A stretch of DNA of 64,000 bases, taken from NCBI GenBank assembly GCA_020634455.1, contig JACKBQ010000001.1, positions 372,001 to 436,000 on the forward strand. Direction: 5' to 3'. Both the position numbers and the translations under genes were made by a program. The notes under the pieces are model-generated. The model saw only the letters and a program-made list of their open reading frames with translations, was not told the origin of the DNA and did not search any database. How positions within the stretch are numbered: position 1 is the stretch's first letter; each line of letters begins with the position of its first letter. Shown one piece after another: positions 44,282 to 53,393 of this stretch. The stretch is from Ardenticatenaceae bacterium. GTDB taxonomy: Bacteria; Chloroflexota; Anaerolineae; Promineifilales; Promineifilaceae.

Positions 44282-45712
44282 CTAGGGTAGCGGTGTGATT
44301 GCCGCTTTAAGCAGCGCCAACCCTTGTGGATTGTCTAGCAGCCAGCGGGCGAACTCATCGTGGGCCAGGTTGGTGCGCCAGGTGCGGTAACTGCTGCCCG
44401 GCAAATCCCGGAAGAAGAGGATGACGACGGTAGGCGTCACGTCGCCAATGGGGTAGGCGTAGTAGGCGGTGTTGAGAATGCCGGGCAGGGAGCCGTTTTT
44501 ATAGCCCAGATTGCTAAAGCGCTCCTGGTTGGCGGGGAAGATCATGGGCCATTCCAGATAGCGGCGGGCTAAAAAGCTACTTTCCGGGTTGCTGAGGCCA
44601 TTTTGGGCAATTTGGGCCATGAGTGCGGCATATTCGCGGGGGGTGCCATGGGCGTTGAGGCTGTGGCTAAAGAAGCGTTGATCCTGGGTAGACGGCCGTC
44701 TCTCGTCCTGATGCCATGCTTGTTCTGCTTCCCGAAAATCGTTGTCTTGCACGTATGTTTCAGCGAGCTGTGCCACTTCCTGCCCGTAGCTGGCGGGGTT
44801 GTCCAGATATGCTTCGATGGCCTGACGGTCGCTGCTGGCCTGGCGGGCTTGGTTGCTCATGGCCATAAACTGGCCTAAAAAGGTGCAAGGGGCGGTTTGC
44901 TGGGTAAGGTTGAGGGAAACGGCCGTTTCTTCAATTACCGTTTGCCCCAGCAGCAGATGCAAATAATCGGTGGCGGCGTTGGCGCTGTGCCGCATCATCA
45001 TCCAGGGCACATCCTCCAGCCGTACCCGGTCGGGATTGGGTAGCACCAGCCCCTTTTCTGCCAGCTCATCAATGGCCCGGTTGTGCGAACCCAGGTCGTA
45101 GCCAGGCAGATAATGATTTTCCAGCGTGTCTATCGTTACGTAGCTGGTCGGGTCTAGCTGCCCGGTGGCAACTGCTTCGGCGTAGGCCACCAGATGCACA
45201 ATTTTCACCACCGAGGCGAGGGGCATTTGCATGTCTGCGTTGTGGTAGATGCCGTTGGCCTCATCCCCCACGCGGTAGGCTACCAGCCCCACGCTGCCTG
45301 GCTCGGCTAGCAAGCGTTCCCAGGCAGGTAAAGCTTCTGGCGGTATCTGGGCAAGCAGGTTGGCTAAGGCGGTCGGATCGGGGTTGAGTTGGGAAATGGT
45401 GGGTTGGGTGTGGCTGGGCAGCAACGGCAAAAGCTGCCCGCAAGCGGTGATGCTGGTACTGGCAAAAATGGGAGTTGGGGCGCTGGTGGGGGTGGCTGTG
45501 TGGGTAGGTACGGCCGTTTCTGTGGCTGCGGGTTGGGGCAGGGCTGTTTTGGCCAGAGTGGGCGTAGCGATATCTTCTCTGGCGGCAATGGCTGAATTGC
45601 TTTGCCGTTCGGTTACGGCTGCGTCATTGTTGGCAGACGGTCTTTCGCAGGCCACGACCAGCCCCACCAGTAAGATAAATATGAGCACCAATGTTTGTTT
45701 TGTTTGCCACAT
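44282..45712 (-). CDS. Class A beta-lactamase-like serine hydrolase lipoprotein
   Basis: A 476-residue exported protein. A lipoprotein signal (LVLIFILLVGLVVAC) and a Thr/Ala/Pro linker are followed by a serine hydrolase domain (about 140-470). The S-x-x-K motif is in MPLASVVKIVHLVAYAEA, the SDN-like motif is MRHSANAATDYLH, and LGYKNGSLPGIL takes the KTG place. The 'SAN' and 'KNG' variants make a true beta-lactamase uncertain; a penicillin-binding or DD-peptidase-like function is equally possible. ATG 45712 is preferred over 45748, because the signal sequence begins there. Confidence 0.85.
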   Translation of the reverse strand: MWQTKQTLVLIFILLVGLVVACERPSANNDAAVTERQSNSAIAAREDIATPTLAKTALPQPAATETAVPTHTATPTSAPTPIFASTSITACGQLLPLLPSHTQPTISQLNPDPTALANLLAQIPPEALPAWERLLAEPGSVGLVAYRVGDEANGIYHNADMQMPLASVVKIVHLVAYAEAVATGQLDPTSYVTIDTLENHYLPGYDLGSHNRAIDELAEKGLVLPNPDRVRLEDVPWMMMRHSANAATDYLHLLLGQTVIEETAVSLNLTQQTAPCTFLGQFMAMSNQARQASSDRQAIEAYLDNPASYGQEVAQLAETYVQDNDFREAEQAWHQDERRPSTQDQRFFSHSLNAHGTPREYAALMAQIAQNGLSNPESSFLARRYLEWPMIFPANQERFSNLGYKNGSLPGILNTAYYAYPIGDVTPTVVILFFRDLPGSSYRTWRTNLAHDEFARWLLDNPQGLALLKAAITPLP

Positions 45713-45807
45713 GGGGCGGAATTGTAGCGGGAACGGCCGTAACCACACATCAATCAGTCAGCATTTTAATGCACCAATTAGTCTTGCTTAAAATCCATAT
45801 GCTAAAA

Positions 45808-45821
45808 TTGCACCCGTGCAA
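45808..45821. promoter_or_regulatory. Inverted repeat TTGCAC-CC-GTGCAA between divergent genes
   Basis: A perfect 6+6 inverted repeat about midway between the serine hydrolase and beta-helix start codons. It could be an operator for one or both. Evidence is only symmetry and position. Confidence 0.3.
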
Positions 45822-45893
45822 AACTTAATTTGCCGCGTAATGCTCAGCGGGCATGATTGACACTACCGATTTTATGTTTGTAAAGGAATTTTT

Positions 45894-47477
45894 ATGATGA
45901 AACGTTTTTCACTTTTAGCAGTTTCCCTGGTCGTACCCTTACTGTTGGCATTCATGTTGCTTTCAGCTCAACAAATTTGGGCCGGTGGTGCTCCCACCCC
46001 CGACGTGTGTGCGGTGGGCTGCAACTACAGCACAATTCAGGCTGCCTTGAACGATAGCCAGACGGTTGGTACAACCCTGCACCTGGCAGGCGAAACATTT
46101 ACGGAAACCATTGAGATTACCCGCTCTATTACCTTAATGGGCGTAAATGCCAATACAACCATTATCAATGGAAATTTTGTAAATACGGTCGTTCACATTT
46201 CAGGCAATCCTACAGTGACCCTTTCTGGCCTTTCAATCCAAAATGGAGATACCACTGCACAGGATGGCGGCGGTTTATTTAACCAAGGCGGAACGGTTGT
46301 TCTGAGCAATGTTGTGGTTGAGAACAATATGGCTCCAAGTGGTGGCGGCATACGCAACGATGGCACAATGTCGTTGAGCTATGTCACGGTGCGAAATAAT
46401 GTAGCGGACGAGATCGTTGGTGCTATTTCCGTTTGCCCAGAGGGTGTTTGCACTGGCGGTGGGATATTTAATCGGGGTGTATTGACTCTTACATTCGGTA
46501 TTGTGATCCAGGGCAACACGGCTCAATTTGGCGGCGGGATTGAAAATGCCAATAACAGTTCCTTATATGCTGAGGGCATTGAGGTATATGGCAATACGGC
46601 CGAAAGCAACCCCGGCACAGAACCAAGTGCAGGGGGTGGCATTGAAAATCTGGGCACGTTGACCCTGGCGAACAGTATTGTCCGCAACAATAACGCACCT
46701 TATGGAGCAGGTGTTGCTAATGGCGGCACGCTCACGGTGAGTGATAGCAATATTTACAGCAACATTGCCGGCAAGCGGGGCGGCGGCATCCACAATTCGT
46801 ATAACTTAACGGTGCAGACCAGCAATGTGTACGACAATGAAGCCGGCTCTGAGGGTGGGGGGGGGATTAGCTCGGAATCTGGCACTGTGATGGTGATGGA
46901 AACGGCCGTTTACAACAACAGCGCTCAATTTGGCGGCGGCATTATCCACAACGTGGATGCAGGTTTAAATAGCTTTGTCATTACCAACAGCACCCTTAGC
47001 GGCAACAGTGCCACAGGCACCGGGGGCGCTTTGCGCAATGCTGGCATCGCGACCACCACGTTAAACAATGTAACCATCAACAACAATAGTGCCATCGTAG
47101 CTGCCGGGCAGTCGGTATCTTTATTGGGTGGTACAGTCACGACCAAAAACAGCATCATCAGCAGCAGTGGCACCGATTGCAGTGGCACCATCAGCTCCAA
47201 CGGCTACAACCTGGTGAGCGACAGCAGTTGTGGCTTAAGCGGCACCGCCGATTTAGTGAATGCCAATCCGCAGCTGGGGGTATTGAAAAACAATGGTGGC
47301 AGCACGCTCACCCATGCCTTGCTGTTTGGCTCTCCGGCCATAGACAGCGGCAGCGGCTGCCCGGCGGTGGATCAGCGTGGGGTGAGTCGTCCGGTTGGCG
47401 CTGCCTGCGACCGTGGCGCAGTTGAATTTGAGAATGTGACGCAGCGGGTGTACCTGCCGTATTTGATACGGCCGTAA
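45894..47477 (+). CDS. Secreted parallel beta-helix protein, choice-of-anchor Q type
   Basis: A 527-residue secreted protein. A signal peptide (about 1-32, VPLLLAFMLLSAQQIWA) is followed by a CAVGCNYSTIQAAL start, typical of pectate-lyase-like adhesins. Then come many right-handed beta-helix coils of the NNTA-GGGI(E/H)N kind. The C-terminal block PAIDSGSGCPAVDQRGVSRP with CDRGAVE is the choice-of-anchor Q motif. Likely a cell-surface or released structural or binding protein. AAAGGAA precedes the ATG. Catalytic residues are not evident. Confidence 0.87.
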   Translation: MMKRFSLLAVSLVVPLLLAFMLLSAQQIWAGGAPTPDVCAVGCNYSTIQAALNDSQTVGTTLHLAGETFTETIEITRSITLMGVNANTTIINGNFVNTVVHISGNPTVTLSGLSIQNGDTTAQDGGGLFNQGGTVVLSNVVVENNMAPSGGGIRNDGTMSLSYVTVRNNVADEIVGAISVCPEGVCTGGGIFNRGVLTLTFGIVIQGNTAQFGGGIENANNSSLYAEGIEVYGNTAESNPGTEPSAGGGIENLGTLTLANSIVRNNNAPYGAGVANGGTLTVSDSNIYSNIAGKRGGGIHNSYNLTVQTSNVYDNEAGSEGGGGISSESGTVMVMETAVYNNSAQFGGGIIHNVDAGLNSFVITNSTLSGNSATGTGGALRNAGIATTTLNNVTINNNSAIVAAGQSVSLLGGTVTTKNSIISSSGTDCSGTISSNGYNLVSDSSCGLSGTADLVNANPQLGVLKNNGGSTLTHALLFGSPAIDSGSGCPAVDQRGVSRPVGAACDRGAVEFENVTQRVYLPYLIRP

Positions 47478-47516
47478 CTAGCCCCTTCATTTGGCAATAT
47501 CGGCAAAAAGAATTAA

Positions 47517-47586
47517 TCCGCAGATTAACACAGGTTTCGCAGATTTTAAGGTGAAAAATCTGCGCAAATCTGCGTAATCTGCGGAT
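47517..47586. repeat. Intergenic inverted repeat, CGCAGATT family
   Basis: TCCGCAGATTA on the left and TAATCTGCGGA on the right, with internal TTTCGCAGATTTT / AAAAATCTGCG units, form a compound hairpin between two convergent genes. Confidence 0.85.
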
Positions 47587-47628
47587 AGTTTTTACCGCAA
47601 TGTAGCTTCTAATTCGCTTTGGTGCGTA

Positions 47629-48756
47629 TTAAGAAAGGCTACCGGTGTTCATTTGTGGAGGTGGGTTGTTCGTGTGCGAAAGAAATTGGGCCATGATCGC
47701 GCGCCAGCGAGCAATCCGATATAGCGTTTTCACTGATTGTTCCTCGGGTTGAAAATCTGGCTCCAGCTCTAAAATTTTGCCAAATAGCATGGCGGCATTG
47801 CGCCATTGTTGCTGGTTGCAGGCAGACATTGCCTGGCTGTAGAGCGTGTGCAGCTTGTGCTGCGTCTGGCAGCGGATAGCGGCATCGTGCCATTGGCTGC
47901 GTTCGCTGTCGGTGTAGTAGAGCGTGGCCAGATAGCTGTATTTTGTGGCAGCATCTTGCCATTTGCCTTCTTCTTCTAGCGCAACGGCCGTTTCTTCCTC
48001 GCGCTGGCGTAAGCGCAAAAATTCATCCACATTTTCCAGGCGTGCCAGATGGCCTACTTCGCGGTACAGGTCTTTTGCTTCTTGAATATTGCCCTGGCGT
48101 AAAATTTGGTCCGCCAAAAATACCACTTCCTTGCGGGCAATCTCAGATAAGGCGGCAGCGGAACGGCCATTCTTGCGAAAATACGGGTCTAATACCAAAA
48201 CCTGGGCAAAGGCCTGGTACGCCGTGCGCCATTGCTCTTTGCCCAAAGCCTGTGTACCAAGTAAGAAAAAGGGTAGAAGCTCGGCTTCCCAGCAGCTTTC
48301 TCTTTTAATTTTCCAGGTGATAGCCAGCTCATTTTCCGGGTAATCGTTTAGCAGATGATCATACACCCAGGCTGCTCCCTGGTAGTTGCCAGCGGCTGTT
48401 GCCTGGTCTGCCTTTTCTTCCAGTTCCTGAATGGTGAGTAAGTGGTGAACTTCTTTGGCATGTTCAAAATCGTTCGCCTTTTGGAATGCAATCAAGGCCG
48501 CCTCTAATTCACCCGTGTCCAGGGCATTGGTGGCGATGCGTTCAAATTTTGCTTTGCGGCGCAGAACGCTGGCCCGCAATCCATTTTGTTCGTAGTGGGA
48601 GTTGTGTGTCTCAATTTTGGCGAAGATCGCTTCTGCTTTTTGCCATTGCTGGTTTGCCAAAAGCGCCTGCCCATGATCAAATAAGGCAGCAAGCTGCAAT
48701 TCGGTGTTTTGTGGTTGGGTAACGGCCGTAATTTCCGTTGTTTCTTTTTTGCCCAT
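47629..48756 (-). CDS. TPR-like repeat protein of unknown function
   Basis: A 375-residue, wholly helical soluble protein. Repeated units such as ALLANQQWQKAEAIFAKIE, AGNYQGAAWVYDHLLNDYPE and EEGKWQDAATKYSYLATLY are tetratricopeptide-like. No catalytic motif is visible. The start is uncertain: ATG 48756 (MGKKETTEI) has no clear ribosome site, and GTG 48828 would add 24 residues. Probably a protein-protein interaction scaffold (inference). Confidence 0.7.
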   Translation of the reverse strand: MGKKETTEITAVTQPQNTELQLAALFDHGQALLANQQWQKAEAIFAKIETHNSHYEQNGLRASVLRRKAKFERIATNALDTGELEAALIAFQKANDFEHAKEVHHLLTIQELEEKADQATAAGNYQGAAWVYDHLLNDYPENELAITWKIKRESCWEAELLPFFLLGTQALGKEQWRTAYQAFAQVLVLDPYFRKNGRSAAALSEIARKEVVFLADQILRQGNIQEAKDLYREVGHLARLENVDEFLRLRQREEETAVALEEEGKWQDAATKYSYLATLYYTDSERSQWHDAAIRCQTQHKLHTLYSQAMSACNQQQWRNAAMLFGKILELEPDFQPEEQSVKTLYRIARWRAIMAQFLSHTNNPPPQMNTGSLS

Positions 48757-48934
48757 GTTGTTAATTGCCAGGCTTCTTGCCGGGCCTCCCCAATATTTGC
48801 TCTTTTCTAAAAACTTTGCCCTTTCCACACAGAATAGGTTCTGTATCTTAAATCACAGCTTACACTTTAGTACTGTAGTCCTACTATTATGCGATTTGTT
48901 TGCGTTCGGGGATGGAAGATTTTGTGTTGCTAGG

Positions 48935-49834
48935 TCAGGTTGGGAGGGTGTGAAATTGGGTTGGCTGCGGCGTTTGGGAAACTTTGTCTACCATTTGTAC
49001 CTGGGCTGGCTGGCAACTTTCCGGTTCGTTACCAGGGAGAAACCAGTTCAAGAGAGGGCCGTTTGTAGCCATTGGCGCATCCTCGGTTAAAAACAGGAGG
49101 GTGAGATTTGTTTTTTCTGGGCCAAGGTAGACGTCGGTTAGATAATGCGGCGTTAAGTGAAGGTTGGTTTGCTGGTGGGCTAGCTGTACGGCCGTTTGCC
49201 ACGGCGCTTGTAAGCCAGCAGCAGGTCCACCCGGCAGTTGCCAGGTAGATTGTTCTGTAGCCCGGTACCACAAAAATGCCCCGGCCTCATTTTTGCACAG
49301 CAGGTGGGTATGAATTTGCCAGGTGGGCGGCGGCTGAAACTTGGGCTGACCATTCAGCTTGCGCTTCAGGTCTAACCAGCGGTAAACCACATGGCGCAGC
49401 ACAAATCGGGCTACTTTGTTGAAGGTGGAGACAGAATGCTGGAAAAATAACGGCCGTTCCTCGGCGTGGTTTAGCGTTTTCTCAACACGCTCACGATGAA
49501 AGCCGCTCATTCGGCGCGGCAGCGGTTTTGGCTTGAAAAAACCAACTACGGGCGACTCTTCTGAGGGGGTGATGTCGCCACCTCGCAGTAGACAGCGAAA
49601 CGTAAAGCCCAAAAAGCCGTGGGGAGCCATTGGCAGGTAGCTGATGGCGGCTAACCGCACTGGCAGCACAATTAGCCCGGTTTCTTCCCGCACCTCGCGG
49701 GCAGCCGCCTCTGGGGGCAATTCCCCCGCATCAACTGCACCACCGGGCGGCGCATAGGTGCGCGTATCGTTGCGTTTAATCAGCAGAACATTGCCATGCT
49801 GGTCTACTAAAATGCCGTTGGTCCCTACATTCAT
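48935..49834 (-). CDS. Double-Nudix protein with a decayed second Nudix box
   Basis: A 299-residue protein with two Nudix folds. The first has an intact box (GAVDAGELPPEAAAREVREE then TGL, about residues 33-55). The second, about 150 residues on, keeps the flanks (TWQLPGG ... WQTAV) but reads QLAHQQTNL where REVxEExGL is needed, so it has lost the metal-binding glutamates. It shares the whole layout, including the middle region, with the next gene (49850-50776), so the pair is a tandem duplication. Role unknown. Confidence 0.85.
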   Translation of the reverse strand: MNVGTNGILVDQHGNVLLIKRNDTRTYAPPGGAVDAGELPPEAAAREVREETGLIVLPVRLAAISYLPMAPHGFLGFTFRCLLRGGDITPSEESPVVGFFKPKPLPRRMSGFHRERVEKTLNHAEERPLFFQHSVSTFNKVARFVLRHVVYRWLDLKRKLNGQPKFQPPPTWQIHTHLLCKNEAGAFLWYRATEQSTWQLPGGPAAGLQAPWQTAVQLAHQQTNLHLTPHYLTDVYLGPEKTNLTLLFLTEDAPMATNGPLLNWFLPGNEPESCQPAQVQMVDKVSQTPQPTQFHTLPT

Positions 49835-49849
49835 TACGAATATCCTTGT

Positions 49850-50776
49850 TTATGGGAATTGTATACGGCCGTCTTGCTTCCGAAAAATCACACCTTCATT
49901 AGGGGAACAGGCATCAGCTACACGTTCGCGGTGCTGGGGGAGGCTGTTCGCTGGCTCTTCCCCCGGCATAAACCAGGCAAAATCGGCAGCTTCCAGCCCA
50001 GTGGTTAGCTGTCCACCAATTATTTTAGCGGTGTAGTTGAAGGTAAGATTGGCTTCGTTGGTGTAACTGTTAATGCTGGTGAGGCCACACAACGCTACCT
50101 GGCAGCCAGTTTCTTCCAATGTTTCACGTACGGCCGTTTGCCACGGCGGTTCTTCATTTTCAGCTCCGCCACCGGGCAAGTTCCACATGTCCATGTCCGT
50201 GCGTTTCACCCACAGCGCCGCCCCTGCCGCATTGCGAATGATGGTAAAAGCACCCATGCGCCAGGTTGGCGCTTCAGGCCAGGGGGGCTGGCCACTGCGC
50301 CGTCGCTGCCAGCGCTGGAGGGGGAACAGGATGCGCCCCAGCACTTTTTTGCCCGCTTTGTGCATCAGCGTCATCGGTTGGGCGAGCATGAGCGGTTGCT
50401 GATTGTGGTGGTTCAGGCTGTGGTGAATGCGTTGCCGGTGCATGGGCAAAATGGGGCGGGGCAGCGCAGTCACGGGGAAAAAAGCGACGGCGGGTGTTTC
50501 TTCAGACGGCCGTATGTCACCCCCCAGCAGTTCGCAGCCAAAATAAAAAGACAGGTATGCATTCGGTTCGTTGGGCCAATGATAAACGCCAAGCAGTTGC
50601 GACGGCCGTACGTGTAGCCCCGTCTCTTCCAAAGTTTCACGAACGGCCGCTTCCGTGGGTAATTCGCCAGGCTCCAAGCCGCCACCCGGCACGTCAAACG
50701 TGCGAATGTCGTGCCGCTTAATGAGCAGCAGCTCCCCCGCCTGGTTTGTCACAATGCTGCTCGCCGTCATACGCAT
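49850..50776 (-). CDS. Double-Nudix protein, both boxes intact
   Basis: A 308-residue paralogue of the gene at 48935-49834. Both Nudix boxes are complete: GGLEPGELPTEAAVRETLEE then TGL (first), GAENEEPPWQTAVRETLEE then TGC (second). Between them is a basic helical segment (MHRQRIHHSLNHHNQ ... KKVLGRILFPLQRWQRRRSG). It is upstream of its paralogue by 15 bases, and the two are probably co-transcribed. Substrate unknown. Confidence 0.87.
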   Translation of the reverse strand: MRMTASSIVTNQAGELLLIKRHDIRTFDVPGGGLEPGELPTEAAVRETLEETGLHVRPSQLLGVYHWPNEPNAYLSFYFGCELLGGDIRPSEETPAVAFFPVTALPRPILPMHRQRIHHSLNHHNQQPLMLAQPMTLMHKAGKKVLGRILFPLQRWQRRRSGQPPWPEAPTWRMGAFTIIRNAAGAALWVKRTDMDMWNLPGGGAENEEPPWQTAVRETLEETGCQVALCGLTSINSYTNEANLTFNYTAKIIGGQLTTGLEAADFAWFMPGEEPANSLPQHRERVADACSPNEGVIFRKQDGRIQFP

Positions 50777-50868
50777 AAATTGGCCTCGATGCTATCGGGA
50801 TGGCGTGTGCCGCGCCAGTGGTTTACTGGAATATATACGGCTTTTCAGTAAATCCAAATTAAACATGA

Positions 50869-50941
50869 AGGACGCGGACTAGCGCAGATAAACGCGGATT
50901 ATCGCCTCTTTATCCGCGTTTTCCGCGTTTATCTGCGTCCT
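50869..50941. repeat. Intergenic inverted repeat, ACGCGGATTA family
   Basis: AGGACGCGGA with AGCGCAGATAAACGCGGATT on the left pairs with CCGCGTTTATCTGCGTCCT on the right. A longer outer TTTTCAGTAAA / AACTGAAAA pair flanks it. The same unit surrounds the IS630 element near 56930 and 58195. Confidence 0.85.
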
Positions 50942-50972
50942 ATTCAGTAAAACTGAAAAACCCTGCTTGAAT

Positions 50973-52679
50973 TTAGGCCAACCGTCTGGCGATTTGGCTT
51001 TCCAGCAGGGCAATCATCTGGCTGACCATATCGTGGTCGTAAGCGAACTGTACGTTGGCGGTTTGGTAGAGTGCGGGCAGCGTTTGCGTGCCACCCTGAG
51101 CCAGCGCCAGCCGATAATCTTCTACTGCCTGCGCCTGGTTCTGCATGGCGTTGCGCCAGATTTGCAGCGCACCCAGCTGGGCCAGCCCGTACTCAATGTA
51201 GTAAAACGGGGCGCGGAAGATGTGCTGCTTGCGATGCCAGCCGGTATCCAGCACATCTTCAAAGCCGCTAAAGTCGATTTGCGGCAGATACGTTTGCCAC
51301 AGTTCACGCCATTTGGCGTCACAGTTGGCCGCATTGACCGCGTCATCAAGATTTAGGTACGCCCAATGCTGGAAGGCGTCCACCACAGCCATGTACGGCC
51401 AAAAGAGAATAATCTTTTCCAGGTGAGTGACAAACCAGCTGTCAGCGTCTTCTTTCGTAAAGAATCCAGCTTTATTTTTAGTGATGTAGGGCGCGGTGAG
51501 CAGCTCCATCGCCATCGAAGCGACTTCGTTGAACTCCATCGGCGATCCTTTTTGCGGTTGATAGGGCAGCTTGTTGCGCTCGAAGTTGTGGAAGGCGTGG
51601 CCTGCTTCGTGGAACAGCGTGCGAATATCGGAGCCGGTGCCAGTGCTGTTCATGAAGATAAACGGCCGTTCCGAAGCCGGGTAGTTGGTGCAGTACGCGC
51701 CGGGCGCTTTGCCTTTGCGGTTGGGCATGTCCAGCAACTGTTCTTGCCGCATGATGTCAAAATAGTCGCCCAAAACGGGGTCCACCTGCCGGAAAATGGT
51801 GGCGGAGGTTTGGGCCAGTTCGTCGGTGTTGGCGAACGGCCGTAACGCAGGCAGCGCGTACAAAAAGACGTCGGCGCTGACGTCCCAGGGGCGCAATGTC
51901 TCGATGCCGAGCTTTTGCTTGTACCGTTCATAGACACGGCTGGCGGCTGGCACCACCACATCGGCAATAGCTTGATGGAAAACGGCCGCATCCGCTGGCG
52001 TGTAGTCGAACCGCTTCTTTTGCTGCCAGGTGTAGCCGCGAAAGTCTGGGAAGCCTGCATTTTGGGCAATTTCGTGCCGCTGCGGCAGCAGTTCAGTCCA
52101 CAAATTGTTCAACGCTTCCCGGTCTTCCAGGCGGCGTTCCGCGCTCAGCCGCCAGCCACGCTCGCGCAGGTCGCGGTCTGGGCTTTCCAGCCGGGTAGCC
52201 AGCTGCGTCAGCGTCAGCTCTTCGCCTTCCCACGCCACCGTTTGTGAGCCAATGATGCGGTTGTACACCTGGCTGCGCTTCATCTGGTTGCTGATGAGCG
52301 GCAAGTTTTCTTCGCGAAACAGTTCGGCGTCGGCACGTATGTTGCGCAAAGGAATGGCCATGCCGTCTGGCTCCAGGCCGCTTTCTAGCAGGCGCTGTTC
52401 CAAAGCATTTTCGGCCGTGGCCACGTTGGGGAAAATCTCGTCCAAGAACTGGTTCATGGCGGCTTCGGCGTCGTCGTCATGAGTGTTCTGGGTGGTGGCC
52501 ACGCGCAGCCGGGCGGCCCGTTCAGACAGCAGTTCGCTGAGTTTGGACCAGTCCGCCAGCCATTGGTTGATGCTGGTGGCGGTTAGCGGCCGTTCCTGCA
52601 AATCGGCATAAAACGAGGCAATCTTTTCCCAGGGCCAGCGGTTAAATTCCTCAATTGAAGTGGGTAGGTGGGTAAACAT
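50973..52679 (-). CDS. M3-family oligoendopeptidase
   Basis: A 568-residue zinc metallopeptidase of the M3 (PepF/thimet) family, cytoplasmic. The zinc site is TLFHEAGHAFHNFE (HExxH) with the third ligand in MEFNEVASMAMELL. It has a helical N-terminal lobe and YIEYGLAQLGALQIWRN near the C-terminus, as usual. GGAGAG precedes ATG 52679. It degrades short peptides in protein turnover. Full length. Confidence 0.93.
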   Translation of the reverse strand: MFTHLPTSIEEFNRWPWEKIASFYADLQERPLTATSINQWLADWSKLSELLSERAARLRVATTQNTHDDDAEAAMNQFLDEIFPNVATAENALEQRLLESGLEPDGMAIPLRNIRADAELFREENLPLISNQMKRSQVYNRIIGSQTVAWEGEELTLTQLATRLESPDRDLRERGWRLSAERRLEDREALNNLWTELLPQRHEIAQNAGFPDFRGYTWQQKKRFDYTPADAAVFHQAIADVVVPAASRVYERYKQKLGIETLRPWDVSADVFLYALPALRPFANTDELAQTSATIFRQVDPVLGDYFDIMRQEQLLDMPNRKGKAPGAYCTNYPASERPFIFMNSTGTGSDIRTLFHEAGHAFHNFERNKLPYQPQKGSPMEFNEVASMAMELLTAPYITKNKAGFFTKEDADSWFVTHLEKIILFWPYMAVVDAFQHWAYLNLDDAVNAANCDAKWRELWQTYLPQIDFSGFEDVLDTGWHRKQHIFRAPFYYIEYGLAQLGALQIWRNAMQNQAQAVEDYRLALAQGGTQTLPALYQTANVQFAYDHDMVSQMIALLESQIARRLA

Positions 52680-52857
52680 GATCTCTCCAGTTGTGTTTGT
52701 TTGGGGTAAATTCGACCTTTTTGTATTGTACGGCCGTTTTTCAATGGTGACCTGCAAATTACCTGCAAAAATCTGGGTGTTTAATGAAAACCAACCATTT
52801 GAATATTTTTAAATGCGGGAGAGATGATAAGTAGAAACAGCAGGATTGTCAAGAATT

Positions 52858-53307
52858 TTAGGCGTCTACGGGCAGGGTGTCGCCGTGGGAATGGCCGTAC
52901 CACAGCAAAAACAAAATCAGCCCAAACGGCCCGGTCATCAGCGTAAAAAAGAGGGCCGGGATGCGCACCCAACTGGGCGCGTTGAGGCGGCGGCACTGCC
53001 GGAAAATCCACGCCCCGGTGAACAAATCCAGCGCCAGCATGTGGGCCCAACCCGCCAAAGCCCCCTGCGGACTGCTCAGCCCAGTGTGCACGCCTTCCAG
53101 GCTCATGATGTCTAATTTCACTTCGCCGCTGCTGTTTTGGTCCTGCCGCACGGCGTTGAGGATGGCCAGCACGTAATGCGCCGCGGCGATGCCCAGCACG
53201 CTGCTGGAGCGGCTGGCCCGCTCGGTGAGGGGGTGGTTGGGGGCAAACATCATCGCCAGCCAGAGCGGCATGGGGAAGGTATTTAGGTATTTGAAGAACG
53301 TTTCCAT
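52858..53307 (-). CDS. ABA4-like membrane protein
   Basis: A 149-residue membrane protein with about four helices, resembling the ABA4-like family (plant ABA4 acts in neoxanthin formation): LNTFPMPLWLAMMFAPNHP, LAGWAHMLALDLFTGAWIFR, then PALFFTLMTGPFGLILFLLWYG. GGAG precedes ATG 53307. It lies downstream of a CrtD/CrtISO-like desaturase gene on the same strand, which fits a carotenoid-related role; the bacterial function is not known. Confidence 0.8.
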   Translation of the reverse strand: METFFKYLNTFPMPLWLAMMFAPNHPLTERASRSSSVLGIAAAHYVLAILNAVRQDQNSSGEVKLDIMSLEGVHTGLSSPQGALAGWAHMLALDLFTGAWIFRQCRRLNAPSWVRIPALFFTLMTGPFGLILFLLWYGHSHGDTLPVDA

Positions 53308-53330
53308 CTATCGCTCCATGAAGAAGAATA

Positions 53331-53381
53331 ATCAAAGATTTCACAGATTAAAAATCTGGTCAATCTGCGAAATCTGCTGAT
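53331..53381. repeat. Intergenic inverted repeat, GATTTCGCAGATT family
   Basis: ATCAAAGATTTCACAGATT on the left and AATCTGCGAAATCTGCTGAT on the right, an imperfect version of 12325-12383. Between the ABA4-like and CrtD-like genes. Confidence 0.8.
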
Positions 53382-53393
53382 AAAACTATGGGT

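Noticed and set aside
44282..45712. True class A beta-lactamase (resistance gene)
   Set aside because: The SDN and KTG motifs are altered (SAN, KNG) and the protein is much longer than class A enzymes; kept as a serine hydrolase of that fold.
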